From VAZQ01 sp046733355 (lineage in GTDB: Bacteria > Pseudomonadota > Alphaproteobacteria > Rhizobiales > Xanthobacteraceae): a stretch of 64,000 bases of DNA. Below are positions 32,623 to 41,270 of this stretch, one piece after another. The first letter of the stretch is position 1; every line of letters begins with the position of its first letter. The notes below the pieces were generated by a model. The model was given only the letters and a program-made list of their open reading frames with translations, ran no database searches and had not been told where the DNA came from. The stretch covers positions 1 through 64,000 of the forward strand of contig JBKPOZ010000173.1 of NCBI GenBank assembly GCA_046733355.1. The letters are read 5' to 3'. Both the position numbers and the translations under genes were made by a program.

Positions 32623-34207
32623 TCATGTCCGACGCCTTCTCGCCGATCATGACCGCCGGCAGATGGGTGTTGCCGGAGACGAGTGTCGGCATGATCGAGC
32701 AATCAGCGACCCAGAGTCCCTCAACGCCGCGTACGCGCAGTTGCGGATCGAGCACTGCCGCGTCGTCGATCCCCATGCGGCACGTCCCCGCCGGGTGAAA
32801 AATCGTCGCGCCGTTGCGGCGTGCGAAGCCGAGCAAATCGGCTTCGGTTTGAACGTCGGGCCCAGGGGTTACTTCGGCCGCCACGTAATCGGCCAGCGGC
32901 TTCGTGCGCGCGAGTTGGCGGGCGAACAAGATGGCACGCACCGCGCAGGCGCGGTCGCTTTCGGTCGCGAGATAGTTTGCGCGGATGCGCGGGCGCACCA
33001 TGGGATCGGCCGAGGCGAGCTCGATGCGTCCGCGGCTCTCCGGACGCAACTGACACACTGATAGCGTAAAGCCGGAAAACTCGTGCGCCGTGCCGCCGGC
33101 CATGTCGGCACTGAGGGTCGCCACGTGAAACTGGATGTCCGGCCGCGTTACACCAGGCATGACGCGCGCGAACAGCCCGCCCTGATTGATGCCGACCGCG
33201 AGCGGACCGCCTCGATAGAGCATCCATTCAAGACCCATGCCTAGCCGTCCGAGAAGAGAGCGCAGTTGATCGTTCGTGGTGATCGGCTTCGAGCAGCGAT
33301 AGATCAGACGGAGCTGCAAGTGATCCTGCAGGTTCTCGCCGACCGCCGGCCGATCGACCACGACCGGAATACGGTATTGCCGCAGTGCCGCGGCAGGACC
33401 AATTCCCGAAAGCATGAGCAGGTGCGGTGACTGCACTGCTCCGGCGCAGACAATTACGCCTCGTCTCGCTCGAACAAACGAGTCCTCTCCGCCGATGCAG
33501 CATTCAATTCCGATCGCGCGTGCTTGCTCGAACACCACGCGCTTCGCGAGCGCGCCGGTGATCACCCGCAGATTTCTCCTCCTTCGCGCCGGGCGCAGAT
33601 ACGCGTCGGCCGCGGAGATGCGCCAGCCGTTCCTGGTGGTCAGCTGATAATATCCGGCGCCCTCCTGCCGCTCGCCATTGAAGTCCTCCGTGCGCGGGAT
33701 GCCGTGCGCCTGTGCCGCAGCGATGAAGGCTTCGATCAGCTCATGTTTTCGCTTGATGCTGGCGACCGGGATCGGCCCATGGCCGCCGTGCAGCTGGCTT
33801 TCTGCGTGATCAGGGTTGCTTTCCGATTTGATGAAATACGGCAGCACCTCGTTCCAGGACCAGCCGGCATTTCCAAGCTTCGCCCAACGATCGTAATCTT
33901 CCGGCTGACCACGTATTGCGATGAGACCATTGATGGAGCTCGATCCGCCGAGCACCCGGCCGCGCGGCCAATAGATCTTGCGACCGTCCATATTGGGCTC
34001 GGGCTCGGTGTAGAACTTCCAGTTCACGACCGGATCCCACATTGTGCGGCCGTAACCGATTGGCAGCCATATCCATAAGCGGCGGTCGTGCGGACCGGCC
34101 TCGAGCAGGGCCACAGTGTTGCGTGCATCTGCGGAAAGCCGGTTGGCGAGGACGCAGCCGGCGGAGCCCGCGCCGACGATGACGAAGTCGAACTCGTCGA
34201 AGCTCAT
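32600..34207 (-). CDS. GMC-family FAD oxidoreductase (choline dehydrogenase-like; possible isethionate dehydrogenase)
   Basis: The 535-residue protein begins FDFVIVGAGSAGCVLANRLS (FAD-binding GxGxxG) and has the GMC signature GRVLGGSSSINGLIAIRGQPEDYD. GIGPAAALRQYRIPVVVDRPAVGENLQDH is the second signature, and the C-terminal end shows FHPAGTCRMG and SGNTHLPAVMIGE with the two active-site residues His and His. GMC enzymes oxidise alcohols. In Cupriavidus necator the isethionate dehydrogenase IseJ makes sulfoacetaldehyde; I believe it belongs to this family. Next to a sulfoacetaldehyde pathway that role is plausible, but choline, PEG or other alcohols are possible. It converges with sauD. Confidence 0.88.
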   Translation of the reverse strand: MSFDEFDFVIVGAGSAGCVLANRLSADARNTVALLEAGPHDRRLWIWLPIGYGRTMWDPVVNWKFYTEPEPNMDGRKIYWPRGRVLGGSSSINGLIAIRGQPEDYDRWAKLGNAGWSWNEVLPYFIKSESNPDHAESQLHGGHGPIPVASIKRKHELIEAFIAAAQAHGIPRTEDFNGERQEGAGYYQLTTRNGWRISAADAYLRPARRRRNLRVITGALAKRVVFEQARAIGIECCIGGEDSFVRARRGVIVCAGAVQSPHLLMLSGIGPAAALRQYRIPVVVDRPAVGENLQDHLQLRLIYRCSKPITTNDQLRSLLGRLGMGLEWMLYRGGPLAVGINQGGLFARVMPGVTRPDIQFHVATLSADMAGGTAHEFSGFTLSVCQLRPESRGRIELASADPMVRPRIRANYLATESDRACAVRAILFARQLARTKPLADYVAAEVTPGPDVQTEADLLGFARRNGATIFHPAGTCRMGIDDAAVLDPQLRVRGVEGLWVADCSIMPTLVSGNTHLPAVMIGEKASDMIMQDTRR

Positions 34208-34229
34208 GAAGTATCGTTGGGAGCAAAGA

Positions 34230-34985
34230 TCATGCGGTCAAATAGCCGCCATCGACGGGCAGAGTAATGCCAGTTACGTAGCCAGCCTGCTCCGAAACCA
34301 GAAACAGCACGGCCGCGGCAATATCTTCCGGCCGGGCGAGCCGTCCCATCGGGATCTTTCGCAACGCGCCTTCCAAATATTGTGGCAGGTGCTTCCGCGT
34401 CATGCCGGTTTCGGCGAGGCCTGGAGCAATGGCATTGACCGTAATTCCCATTGAGGCCCACTCGCGAGCGAGGCCCATGGTCAGCGCAACAACACCTGCT
34501 TTGGAGACGCCGTACAGCGTGTTGCCGATTACCCCTCCCCCGCGCATCGCCGACACTGAAGCGATATTGACAATCCGGCCCCAGCGCTGGCGTGCCATTA
34601 CAGGAACTGCCGCGCGCGAAACATGCACGACCGAGGCGACGTTTACTTGAGACACATCGTCCCAATCGGTCGTTTTCGATTCAAGCACAGTTCCGGTCTT
34701 CAGGATGCCGGCATTATTGACCAGGATGTCCAGACGGCCGTGCTGCCGCACAATTGCATCGACAGCGGCTTCAATGCTGCGCGCATCGCTCACGTCAAGT
34801 TCCGCCGCGGCCTGATGTCGCCCCCGCTGCGAACAAAGCCCCGCGGTTTCTTCCGCGGCGGCAAGCGCCACATCGGTGGGTACAACCGTGCACCGCTCCG
34901 AGGCCAACGCGATGGCAATGGCGCGGCCCAGACCCCCTCCCGCGCCCGTGACCACGGCAACTTTTCCGTCAATGCCCAGATCCAC
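34230..34985 (-). CDS. Short-chain dehydrogenase/reductase (FabG-like)
   Basis: The 251-residue protein is a classical SDR: VAVVTGAGGGLGRAIA (cofactor motif), NNAGILKTG, ASVSAMRGGG with the catalytic Ser region, and Tyr-x-x-x-Lys in TLYGVSKAG, then APGLAETGMT and GGYLTA at the end. The GTG at 34985, with GAGG five bases upstream, gives the usual length; a GTG at 35009 and longer frames are less likely. Its partner substrate is unknown. It lies 22 bases upstream of the GMC gene on the same strand, so both may oxidise the same alcohol in sequence. Confidence 0.88.
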   Translation of the reverse strand: MDLGIDGKVAVVTGAGGGLGRAIAIALASERCTVVPTDVALAAAEETAGLCSQRGRHQAAAELDVSDARSIEAAVDAIVRQHGRLDILVNNAGILKTGTVLESKTTDWDDVSQVNVASVVHVSRAAVPVMARQRWGRIVNIASVSAMRGGGVIGNTLYGVSKAGVVALTMGLAREWASMGITVNAIAPGLAETGMTRKHLPQYLEGALRKIPMGRLARPEDIAAAVLFLVSEQAGYVTGITLPVDGGYLTA

Positions 34986-35104
34986 GTCGGCCTCGACTTC
35001 CGCCAACACTGAGCCCCACCGCAAGCGGAAGCTGCATTTGACACTGCGTGGCTTCCATAGGACTAATGGGACGCAAATAACATCAAAAATCGCGAGGAGA
35101 CGCC

Positions 35105-36460
35105 ATGACTTCTTCCAGACCGAAGAGGCGCAGCAAGTTTTTACATCATTTAGGGCGGCGCGAGTTCCTTGTGTCCACCGCAAACGTGCTGGGCAGTCTC
35201 GCACTCGGAGATGTTGCTGCACTCAGCGCCGCGAAAGCCGAGGGCGGCACAGGAGCGGCCAAATTCACACATTGGGGATGGCCGCAGCCCTATGAACAGA
35301 TTTCCCAAAAATCGAAGCAGTGGCTCGAGAGCAAGGGCTGGTGGCCGCTGAATGCCGGATGGGTTGTCGTCTGGTCCGGCGAGGAGATGATCAACAACAT
35401 CTTGGAGCGCGAAAAGCTCCTTGAGAAGCGCGGCATAGAGATGAAATGGCAGGCCTTTGTCGCCGCCGGCTTCTCCAACGAGGCATTCATTCCCGGGCGC
35501 ATTCAGCTCGCCAGCACCGGGGGCTTGGGAGTCCTCGCTTTGCTGAGCAACAAGGTCCCAACCAGCGCGCTCGCGGTGCACTCGCCGGGGATTACCCACG
35601 CAGCGACGGTGCCGCTCGACTCTCCGCTCAAGAGCCTCGCCGATCTCAAAGGCGCTAGGGTGCTCAAGAGGCCCGCAGTCGTAGGCACAACGACCGGCTC
35701 AACCAATCACTTCGCCTTCATTGCTGCCGCGCACTATCTCGGCCTCACGGAAAACCAGGACTTCACGCTGCGCAGCACGCCGCCCGGCGACCTCGCGACC
35801 GGGCCGAAAGGCCTCGACGTCTATACGATCTGGGAGCCTCACGTTTCCTATTCGACCGACGTCCTGAAAGTCACGCGCCTGCTCGAGAGTCTCGATCCGT
35901 ATTACATCTACAGCGGGTACTACTATGCGCGGCAGGAGATCGAGGAGAACGCCCCCGACGTCGTGCAGCTGTTGACCGACGCCTTCATCGAGGCGGTATT
36001 GTGGGCCAAGGCGAATCTGGACAAAGCCGTTGATCAGCTGATGAGCAATCCCGCTTACGGTCGGCTCAATCGCGACCTCATCAAACACATGTCCGAACGT
36101 TACCTGTTCTGGCCCAAGCCGACTGTCTACTACCCGTTCGATGATATCAATGGCATTTGGCCGAAAGAAGAAGCGCGCATCAGCGATTGGGCATTCGAGA
36201 CAGGGGCAGCAAAGAACAAAGTGACGGCGAATGATTGGCTGAATGTGCGCCGCACCCGTTACATGCGCACGACATTCGACAAGCTGGGCTGGAAGGTTCC
36301 TGCCCGACCTCCGTTCCTGCCGCCGGACTTTGGGGGAGTAGGCAATCTGCCTTACAAGCCATATGCCGCAGCGCTGCTCCATGGTCCGGCCCTTTTCCCG
36401 GAGCCCGGCGAGCTGACGAAGCCGTGGAGCTTCATGGGTAAGACTTACCAGCCATCATGA
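35105..36460 (+). CDS. ABC transporter substrate-binding protein, nitrate/sulfonate/taurine type, with Tat signal
   Basis: The 451-residue protein has a long N-region with the twin-arginine motif GRREFLVS (about residues 17-24), then LGSLALGDVAALSAAKAEG, so export in folded form is likely. The rest reads as an SsuA/TauA/NrtA-like periplasmic protein: LASTGGLGVLALLSN, a LADLKGARVLKRPAVVGTTTGSTNHFAF lobe hinge, and VYTIWEPHVSYS. It is longer than usual SsuA (about 320). The permease gene overlaps its stop by four bases and the ATPase follows. A sulfonate ligand is inferred from the family and the nearby xsc cluster. Confidence 0.85.
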   Translation: MTSSRPKRRSKFLHHLGRREFLVSTANVLGSLALGDVAALSAAKAEGGTGAAKFTHWGWPQPYEQISQKSKQWLESKGWWPLNAGWVVVWSGEEMINNILEREKLLEKRGIEMKWQAFVAAGFSNEAFIPGRIQLASTGGLGVLALLSNKVPTSALAVHSPGITHAATVPLDSPLKSLADLKGARVLKRPAVVGTTTGSTNHFAFIAAAHYLGLTENQDFTLRSTPPGDLATGPKGLDVYTIWEPHVSYSTDVLKVTRLLESLDPYYIYSGYYYARQEIEENAPDVVQLLTDAFIEAVLWAKANLDKAVDQLMSNPAYGRLNRDLIKHMSERYLFWPKPTVYYPFDDINGIWPKEEARISDWAFETGAAKNKVTANDWLNVRRTRYMRTTFDKLGWKVPARPPFLPPDFGGVGNLPYKPYAAALLHGPALFPEPGELTKPWSFMGKTYQPS

Positions 36461-37326
36461 GCGTTGCTCCCTTTCCGCAGAATGCGGGGGGCCGCGAGGC
36501 GCCAAAGCCAGAAGTCGCGCTTGCCGCTTCCATGGTGCCGCCGGCGCGGCCGCGATGGATGCGAGTGCTCAATGAGCTGTCGCATCTCTGGTTGCTTGTG
36601 GCGCTCATTATCGCCTGGGAAATGGCGAGCCGCTTTGGACTGAGCGTCAACCCGCAACTGGACGTGATGCTGCCACCACCCACCGCCGTGTTCTCGGCTG
36701 CACAGGATCTCTGGGCGCGCGGCGTCCTCGTCACGCACACCATCGACAGCCTTCGTCGTGTGCTCATTGCGGTCGGAGCCGCCGCCGTGCTCGGTGTTCC
36801 TCTTGGCCTGGCTATGGGCTGGTTCGAAAAATTTCGCGCGGCGGTCGATCCGGTCATCGAGTTCATTCGCCCTATTCCTCCGCTTGCGTGGATCCCCTTG
36901 AGCATTCTCTGGTTCGGGATCGGCGACATGCAGATCGAGTACATCATCTTTCTTGCCGCCTTTTTCCCGGTCGTGCTCAATTCCAGGGCGGGCGCGCGCG
37001 ATATCGACACTTACCTGGTCCGCGCGGGGCTGAGCCTCGGGGCAACACCGCGCGATCTCTTCTTCACGGTGATCCTTCCGGGCGCATTACCGAATATCTT
37101 TACCGGCCTGCGCATTGCGCTCGGCATCGGCTGGATGGCCTTGGTCGCGGGAGAGCTGGTCGCGGCGCCGAGCGGTCTGGGATATCTGATCAACAATGCG
37201 CGCACGCTGTTCCGCAGCGACTATATTCTCCTCGGCATGGTGCTGATCGGCGCATTGGGACTGATCCTCGACTACATGATGCGTCAGGTGATCCGCCTGC
37301 TCATGCCTTGGCACAAAGGCCAATAG
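36457..37326 (+). CDS. ABC transporter permease, SsuC/TauC type
   Basis: The 289-residue protein has about six membrane helices after a cytoplasmic N-terminus of about 45 residues. It carries the permease motif EAA-like loop RAGLSLGATPRDLFFTVILPGALPNIFTGLRIALGIGWMALVAGELVAAPSGLGYLI, which is typical of sulfonate, nitrate and taurine importers. It overlaps the upstream binding-protein gene (ATGA) and lies 20 bases before the ATPase gene. Confidence 0.92.
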   Translation: MSVAPFPQNAGGREAPKPEVALAASMVPPARPRWMRVLNELSHLWLLVALIIAWEMASRFGLSVNPQLDVMLPPPTAVFSAAQDLWARGVLVTHTIDSLRRVLIAVGAAAVLGVPLGLAMGWFEKFRAAVDPVIEFIRPIPPLAWIPLSILWFGIGDMQIEYIIFLAAFFPVVLNSRAGARDIDTYLVRAGLSLGATPRDLFFTVILPGALPNIFTGLRIALGIGWMALVAGELVAAPSGLGYLINNARTLFRSDYILLGMVLIGALGLILDYMMRQVIRLLMPWHKGQ

Positions 37327-37346
37327 CTCGGCATTCAGAGAGGCGA

Positions 37347-38126
37347 ATGGCCCAGGTTGACGTTTCGCATGTCAGCAAGGTGCACATCTCCGCACAGGGC
37401 GAACCGCTGCTTGCGCTCCATGACGTGAGCTTTCAGGTCGAGAAAAACGAGTTCTTCTCGATCGTGGGGCCAAGCGGTTGTGGCAAGACGACGTTGCTCA
37501 ATCTGCTTGCCGGCTTCGAGCAGCCAACGCGCGGCGACCTGCGCGTCAGCGGAGAGCTGATCAGCCGGCCGGGCTGGGAACGCGCCGTCGTGTTCCAGGA
37601 ATACGCGCTGTTTCCCTGGTATACGGTGCGCGAAAACGTTCGCTATGGGTTGCGGCGCAAGCGTCTGCCGGAGGCGGAGCAGCGGCGACTGGTCGATCAC
37701 TACGTCGGTCTCGTAGGCCTGCGCGGCTTTGAGCGGCGTTACCCGCGAGAGCTGTCCGGAGGCATGCGGCAGCGTGTCAGCATTGCCCGGGCGCTCGCCG
37801 TCAATCCCACAATCCTCCTGATGGACGAGCCCTTCGCCTCGCTCGATATCCAGACGCGAGAATATATGCAGGACGAACTGCTCAAGATCTGGCAGCGAGA
37901 ACGTCAGACGGTAATTTTTGTCACTCACAGCATCGACGAGGCCATGAAGCTCTCGGACAGGATTGCCGTCATGACGCATCGGCCGGGGCGCATCGATTGT
38001 ATAAGGACGGTCGAGTTTGCACGCCCGCGCGATCCCGAGAACCCGGCCATTGTGCACCTCGCAGCCGAGGTCAAACGCTGGCTGCGCGGACAGATATCCG
38101 AGAGCGAGCGCGCAGCACTGCAGTAA
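37347..38126 (+). CDS. ABC transporter ATP-binding protein, SsuB/TauB type
   Basis: The 259-residue ATPase has Walker A GPSGCGKTT (about 41-49), a Q-loop VVFQEYALFPW, the signature LSGGMRQR, Walker B ILLMDEP and the switch His in FVTHSIDEA. These features, together with the permease type, fit the SsuB/TauB branch. The start ATG 37347 has AGAGAGG upstream. It completes the three-gene importer. Downstream lies a repeat array, then a convergent gene. Confidence 0.93.
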   Translation: MAQVDVSHVSKVHISAQGEPLLALHDVSFQVEKNEFFSIVGPSGCGKTTLLNLLAGFEQPTRGDLRVSGELISRPGWERAVVFQEYALFPWYTVRENVRYGLRRKRLPEAEQRRLVDHYVGLVGLRGFERRYPRELSGGMRQRVSIARALAVNPTILLMDEPFASLDIQTREYMQDELLKIWQRERQTVIFVTHSIDEAMKLSDRIAVMTHRPGRIDCIRTVEFARPRDPENPAIVHLAAEVKRWLRGQISESERAALQ

Positions 38127-38240
38127 GCAGATATCAGAGGACAGATGTCAGAGATCAGAAACAGTATTCTGTCATCTGATCTCTGACATCTGATCTCTGG
38201 CATCTGACCTCTGACATGTGATCTCTGTCATCTGGGTCGC
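38127..38240. repeat. Short tandem and inverted repeats of CTGACATCTGATCTCTG type
   Basis: About 110 bases are made of variants of the units gacatctgatctctg and its reverse complement: cagaggacagatgtcagagatcaga on the left, and tctgatctctgacatctgatctctggcatctgacctctgacatg on the right, around aacagtattctgtca. The halves can fold into one long hairpin. It lies between the 3' ends of convergent genes, where it may act as a terminator. Base composition is lower in GC than its neighbours. Confidence 0.75.
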
Positions 38241-39133
38241 TGAGGTGCGGCGCCGAGATGCAGCATCTGGCGCGCCTCTTCGGGCGTCGCGATTTCGCGC
38301 CCCAACTCGCGCGCGATGCGCACTGCGCGCTCCACCAGTTGTGCATTGCTGGCCGCCAGCACGCCGTGGGTAAAGTAGACGTTGTCCTCCATGCCGACCC
38401 GGATATTGCCGCCCAGCGCGAGCGCCATCGTGCTCAGCGGCAGCTGATATTTGCCGATGCTCACGATCTGCCACGTTGAGCCTTCCGGAATCGCATCGAG
38501 CATGGCCAGCAAGTTAGCCGGCGATGCAGGGATGCCGCCCTTGATCCCCATCACGAAGCTGAAATGCAAAGGCGGCCTGAGCGCACCGCGATCCACCAGA
38601 TCGAGTGCGTTCTGAATGTGGCTCAGATCGTAGACTTCGAGCTCGTTGTCGATATTGCGGGCGCGGCAGCCTTTTACAAACTCCGCATTCCAGCGCTTCG
38701 AGTTGGGAAAAAGAAACTCGCTGTTCTTGTGCTCGAAGTGGAAAGTGCCGAGGTTCAGCGTCAGCTGGTCGGGTGCCGGCCGGATCTCGAGGAGACGCAT
38801 GCGGTCCTCGAGAGTGAAAGGTTGTCCCTCTTTCGTGCGATCTTCATAGGCGAGGCCGATGCCGTTTCCGACCTGCGTTATCATTGCGGGGCAATTGCTC
38901 ATGATGCCGTCGACCACCTCGCTGTAAACCGAAAGGTCGGAGGTGGTCACCCCGCGCTTGTCGCGCACGTGGATGTGGGCGACGGAGGCCCCGGCGTCGT
39001 AGCACTCGCGGAAGTTGCTGATGATGTCCTCGGGTTGCTCGGGCAGGCTGGGATTGGCTTCTCGGCCGTGCAGGCCGCCCGTGGTCGCGACGGTGATGAT
39101 CACCTTGCCGGGATCCGTCAAATTTGGTTTCAC
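38228..39133 (-). CDS. BKACE-family enzyme (3-keto-5-aminohexanoate cleavage type)
   Basis: The 301-residue protein is a TIM-barrel enzyme of the DUF849/BKACE family. These enzymes transfer an acetyl unit from a beta-keto acid to acetyl-CoA, and use a metal ion. The metal-binding His53 and His55 are in AHIHVRD. Other family marks are VIITVATTGG at the start, VGNGIG, LTLNLGTFHF, VMGIKGGIPASPANL, and the GGNIRVGMEDNVYF block near the C-terminus. The beta-keto acid substrate cannot be told. It lies 12 bases downstream of a biotin carrier gene on the same strand. Confidence 0.93.
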   Translation of the reverse strand: MKPNLTDPGKVIITVATTGGLHGREANPSLPEQPEDIISNFRECYDAGASVAHIHVRDKRGVTTSDLSVYSEVVDGIMSNCPAMITQVGNGIGLAYEDRTKEGQPFTLEDRMRLLEIRPAPDQLTLNLGTFHFEHKNSEFLFPNSKRWNAEFVKGCRARNIDNELEVYDLSHIQNALDLVDRGALRPPLHFSFVMGIKGGIPASPANLLAMLDAIPEGSTWQIVSIGKYQLPLSTMALALGGNIRVGMEDNVYFTHGVLAASNAQLVERAVRIARELGREIATPEEARQMLHLGAAPQRPR

Positions 39134-39145
39134 ACGCCGTCTCCC

Positions 39146-39640
39146 TTAGTCACGAGCCTCGATGACGAACAGAGTCTGCCCGAGCTCGACGAGGTCGCCG
39201 TTGCTTGCCCCGATCTGCACAATGCGGCCTGCACGGTCGGCGTAGATTGTGGTGAAGAGCTTCATCACCTCGATCAGGCAGAGCGCTTGACCTTTCTGCA
39301 CCAGGCTTCCGATCTCCACGAACGGCGGCGCCTCGGGCGAGGATGCGCGATAGAACGTCCCCACCATCGGTGCAACGATTTCGAATTGGCCGGCAGCGAG
39401 TGCGATCTTCCTGGGTGCTGATGATGGCGCTGGCGGGCGAACCGGCGGAGCGTCACCAGGCGCCGGCGTCTGTTTTGGCGGAGCCGCCGGCGCGCCGGGC
39501 AGCCGCGGTGCAGCGGCGCTGCTGCCGCTGTTGCGGCGCACGAACAGCTTGATGTCCTCGGTCTCGATGCTGATCTCGTCGCAATTGCTGCTGTCGATGA
39601 GCTTAAGAATCGCGGCGATTTCATCATAACGCAGTGGCAT
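39146..39640 (-). CDS. Biotin carboxyl carrier protein (AccB-like)
   Basis: The 164-residue protein has the AccB layout: an N-terminal helical domain (DEIAAILKLIDSSNCDEISIETEDIKLFVRR), a Pro/Ala linker (about 40-78) and a C-terminal biotinyl domain with VAPMVGTFYRASSPEAPPFVEIGSLV. The biotin site reads EVMKL (Lys127) where AccB normally has EAMKM. The change next to Lys is conservative but uncommon. No biotin carboxylase (AccC) gene is near, so it is probably a second, specialised carrier that works with the divergent carboxyltransferase gene. Confidence 0.88.
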   Translation of the reverse strand: MPLRYDEIAAILKLIDSSNCDEISIETEDIKLFVRRNSGSSAAAPRLPGAPAAPPKQTPAPGDAPPVRPPAPSSAPRKIALAAGQFEIVAPMVGTFYRASSPEAPPFVEIGSLVQKGQALCLIEVMKLFTTIYADRAGRIVQIGASNGDLVELGQTLFVIEARD

Positions 39641-39790
39641 GCCGTGCTCATCAAAAACCGGAACAACCTATCTTGCAATACGCATTTTGTCCTCGGATAG
39701 TGCACGTGGAAGAAAGCACCCACGCGGCCGCGAGGCTTGCAAAGAGGACGGCACCGCCGCGACTGTCGCGTCGCGTCGGGCCGGGCGAGG

Positions 39791-41230
39791 ATGCTCGGGC
39801 GAACCATCCAGCTCGTTGACGTGACCTTGCGCGATGCGCACCAGTGCTTGTGGGCCACGCGCATGACCACGGCCATGATGGCGGAGCTGGCGCCGCGGCT
39901 CGACCGCGCAGGCTTCGAGGCCATCGACCTTGTGGGCGGAGCGGTGTTCGACGTGTGCGTGCGCTACCTGCGCGAGGATCCGTGGGAGCGCATGCGCATC
40001 GTCAGCCGATGGGTGAAGCGCACGCCGCTCATCGTGATGACGCGCGGGCAGAGCTTGTTCACATTCGAATTCTTTCCCGACGATATCGTTGAGCTTACGG
40101 CCGAGCGGATTTTTGCAAACGGCATGCGCTACCACACGCCCTATGACGCGCTCAACGATATGCGCAACATGGAAGTGCCGGTTCGCGCCGCCAAGAAGGT
40201 CGGCCTCTATACCGCCGGCGGCGTCGTCTACACGGTAAGCCCTGTCCATACCGACGATTACTACGCGCGCAAGACGCGCGAGCTGGTTGCGCTCGGCGTC
40301 GATGCCGTCTTCATCAAGGACCCCAGCGGCCTTCTCACGCCGGATCGGGCGACCACGCTGGTGCCGGCGATCAAGGCGGCATGCGGCGCATTGCCGCTGC
40401 ATGTGCATTCGCACTGTCTGAGCGGGCTTGCGCCCTATGCCGCGCTGCGCGCCATCGAGCTTGGTGCCGAAGTGGTGCACACCGCAACCTCGACGCTTGC
40501 GAATGGCGCCTCGCATCCCGCTACCGAGAGTTTCGTGGAGAATGCGCGCCGCTGCGGCTTTACCGTGCCGATCGAGCTCGCTCCCGTGAGCGAGGTGGCG
40601 GAACGACTGCGCTATATCGCGCAACGCGAGGACAAGCCGACGGGCCAGATCGCCGAGTACGATGCGTTTCACTACGAGCACCAGATGCCGGGCGGCATGG
40701 TCTCGAACCTGAAATCGCAACTCGCCGATCTCGGCATCGCCAACCGCCTGCGCGAGGTGCTCGAGGAAGCCGCGCGCGTGCGCTGCGAGCTCGGCTATCC
40801 CATCATCGTGAGTCCGTTCGCGCAGTTTGTAATGACGCAGGCGGTGCTCAACGTCATGGGCAACGAACGCTATGCCACCGTGCCTGACGAGGTGCGCAAA
40901 TACGTGCTCGGCTATTACGGCGAGATCGCCGGCCCGATCGATCCCAATCTATATGACCGCATTGCGAATGGCGCCGAGCCGGCGCATGGCCGTCCGGGCG
41001 ACCTGCTCGAGCCCGGGATTCCCAGGCTGCGCCGCGAGCGCGGTCCGTTTGCCTCGGATGACGATCTTTTGCTCGCCGCCTTCTATCTTCGTTCCGAGTT
41101 CGATGCGCTCAAGGCGGCAGGGCCGATCAAAACGGACTATCCTCTCGCCGCAACGCCGCTGCTGACGCTGATCAACGAGGTGACGCAGCGTGCCAACATT
41201 CGCACTTTCCACTACGCTCGACGAGTCTGA
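39791..41230 (+). CDS. Carboxyltransferase (pyruvate carboxylase subunit B / oxaloacetate decarboxylase alpha / 5S type)
   Basis: The 479-residue protein holds the HMGL-like TIM barrel and the C-terminal conserved carboxylase domain but no biotin domain. Visible sites are DVTLRDAHQ (about 10-18, metal and substrate), the Lys176 in FIKDPSGLL that is carboxylated in the 5S/PycB family, and the metal His in LHVHSHC (204 and 206). It transfers CO2 between a biotin carrier and a keto acid such as pyruvate. The carrier may be the divergent AccB-like protein. The ATG at 39791 was chosen because it begins the conserved region; GGGCGAGG lies right before it. Confidence 0.88.
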   Translation: MLGRTIQLVDVTLRDAHQCLWATRMTTAMMAELAPRLDRAGFEAIDLVGGAVFDVCVRYLREDPWERMRIVSRWVKRTPLIVMTRGQSLFTFEFFPDDIVELTAERIFANGMRYHTPYDALNDMRNMEVPVRAAKKVGLYTAGGVVYTVSPVHTDDYYARKTRELVALGVDAVFIKDPSGLLTPDRATTLVPAIKAACGALPLHVHSHCLSGLAPYAALRAIELGAEVVHTATSTLANGASHPATESFVENARRCGFTVPIELAPVSEVAERLRYIAQREDKPTGQIAEYDAFHYEHQMPGGMVSNLKSQLADLGIANRLREVLEEAARVRCELGYPIIVSPFAQFVMTQAVLNVMGNERYATVPDEVRKYVLGYYGEIAGPIDPNLYDRIANGAEPAHGRPGDLLEPGIPRLRRERGPFASDDDLLLAAFYLRSEFDALKAAGPIKTDYPLAATPLLTLINEVTQRANIRTFHYARRV

Positions 41231-41270
41231 TATTGTGTGTCACTGATCTTGCCGCGCGCACAGTTGAAGT

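Noticed and set aside
20338..38126. Sulfonate island as a mobile genomic island
   Set aside because: No integrase, transposase, tRNA junction or direct-repeat ends are seen at its borders, and base composition matches the surroundings by eye.
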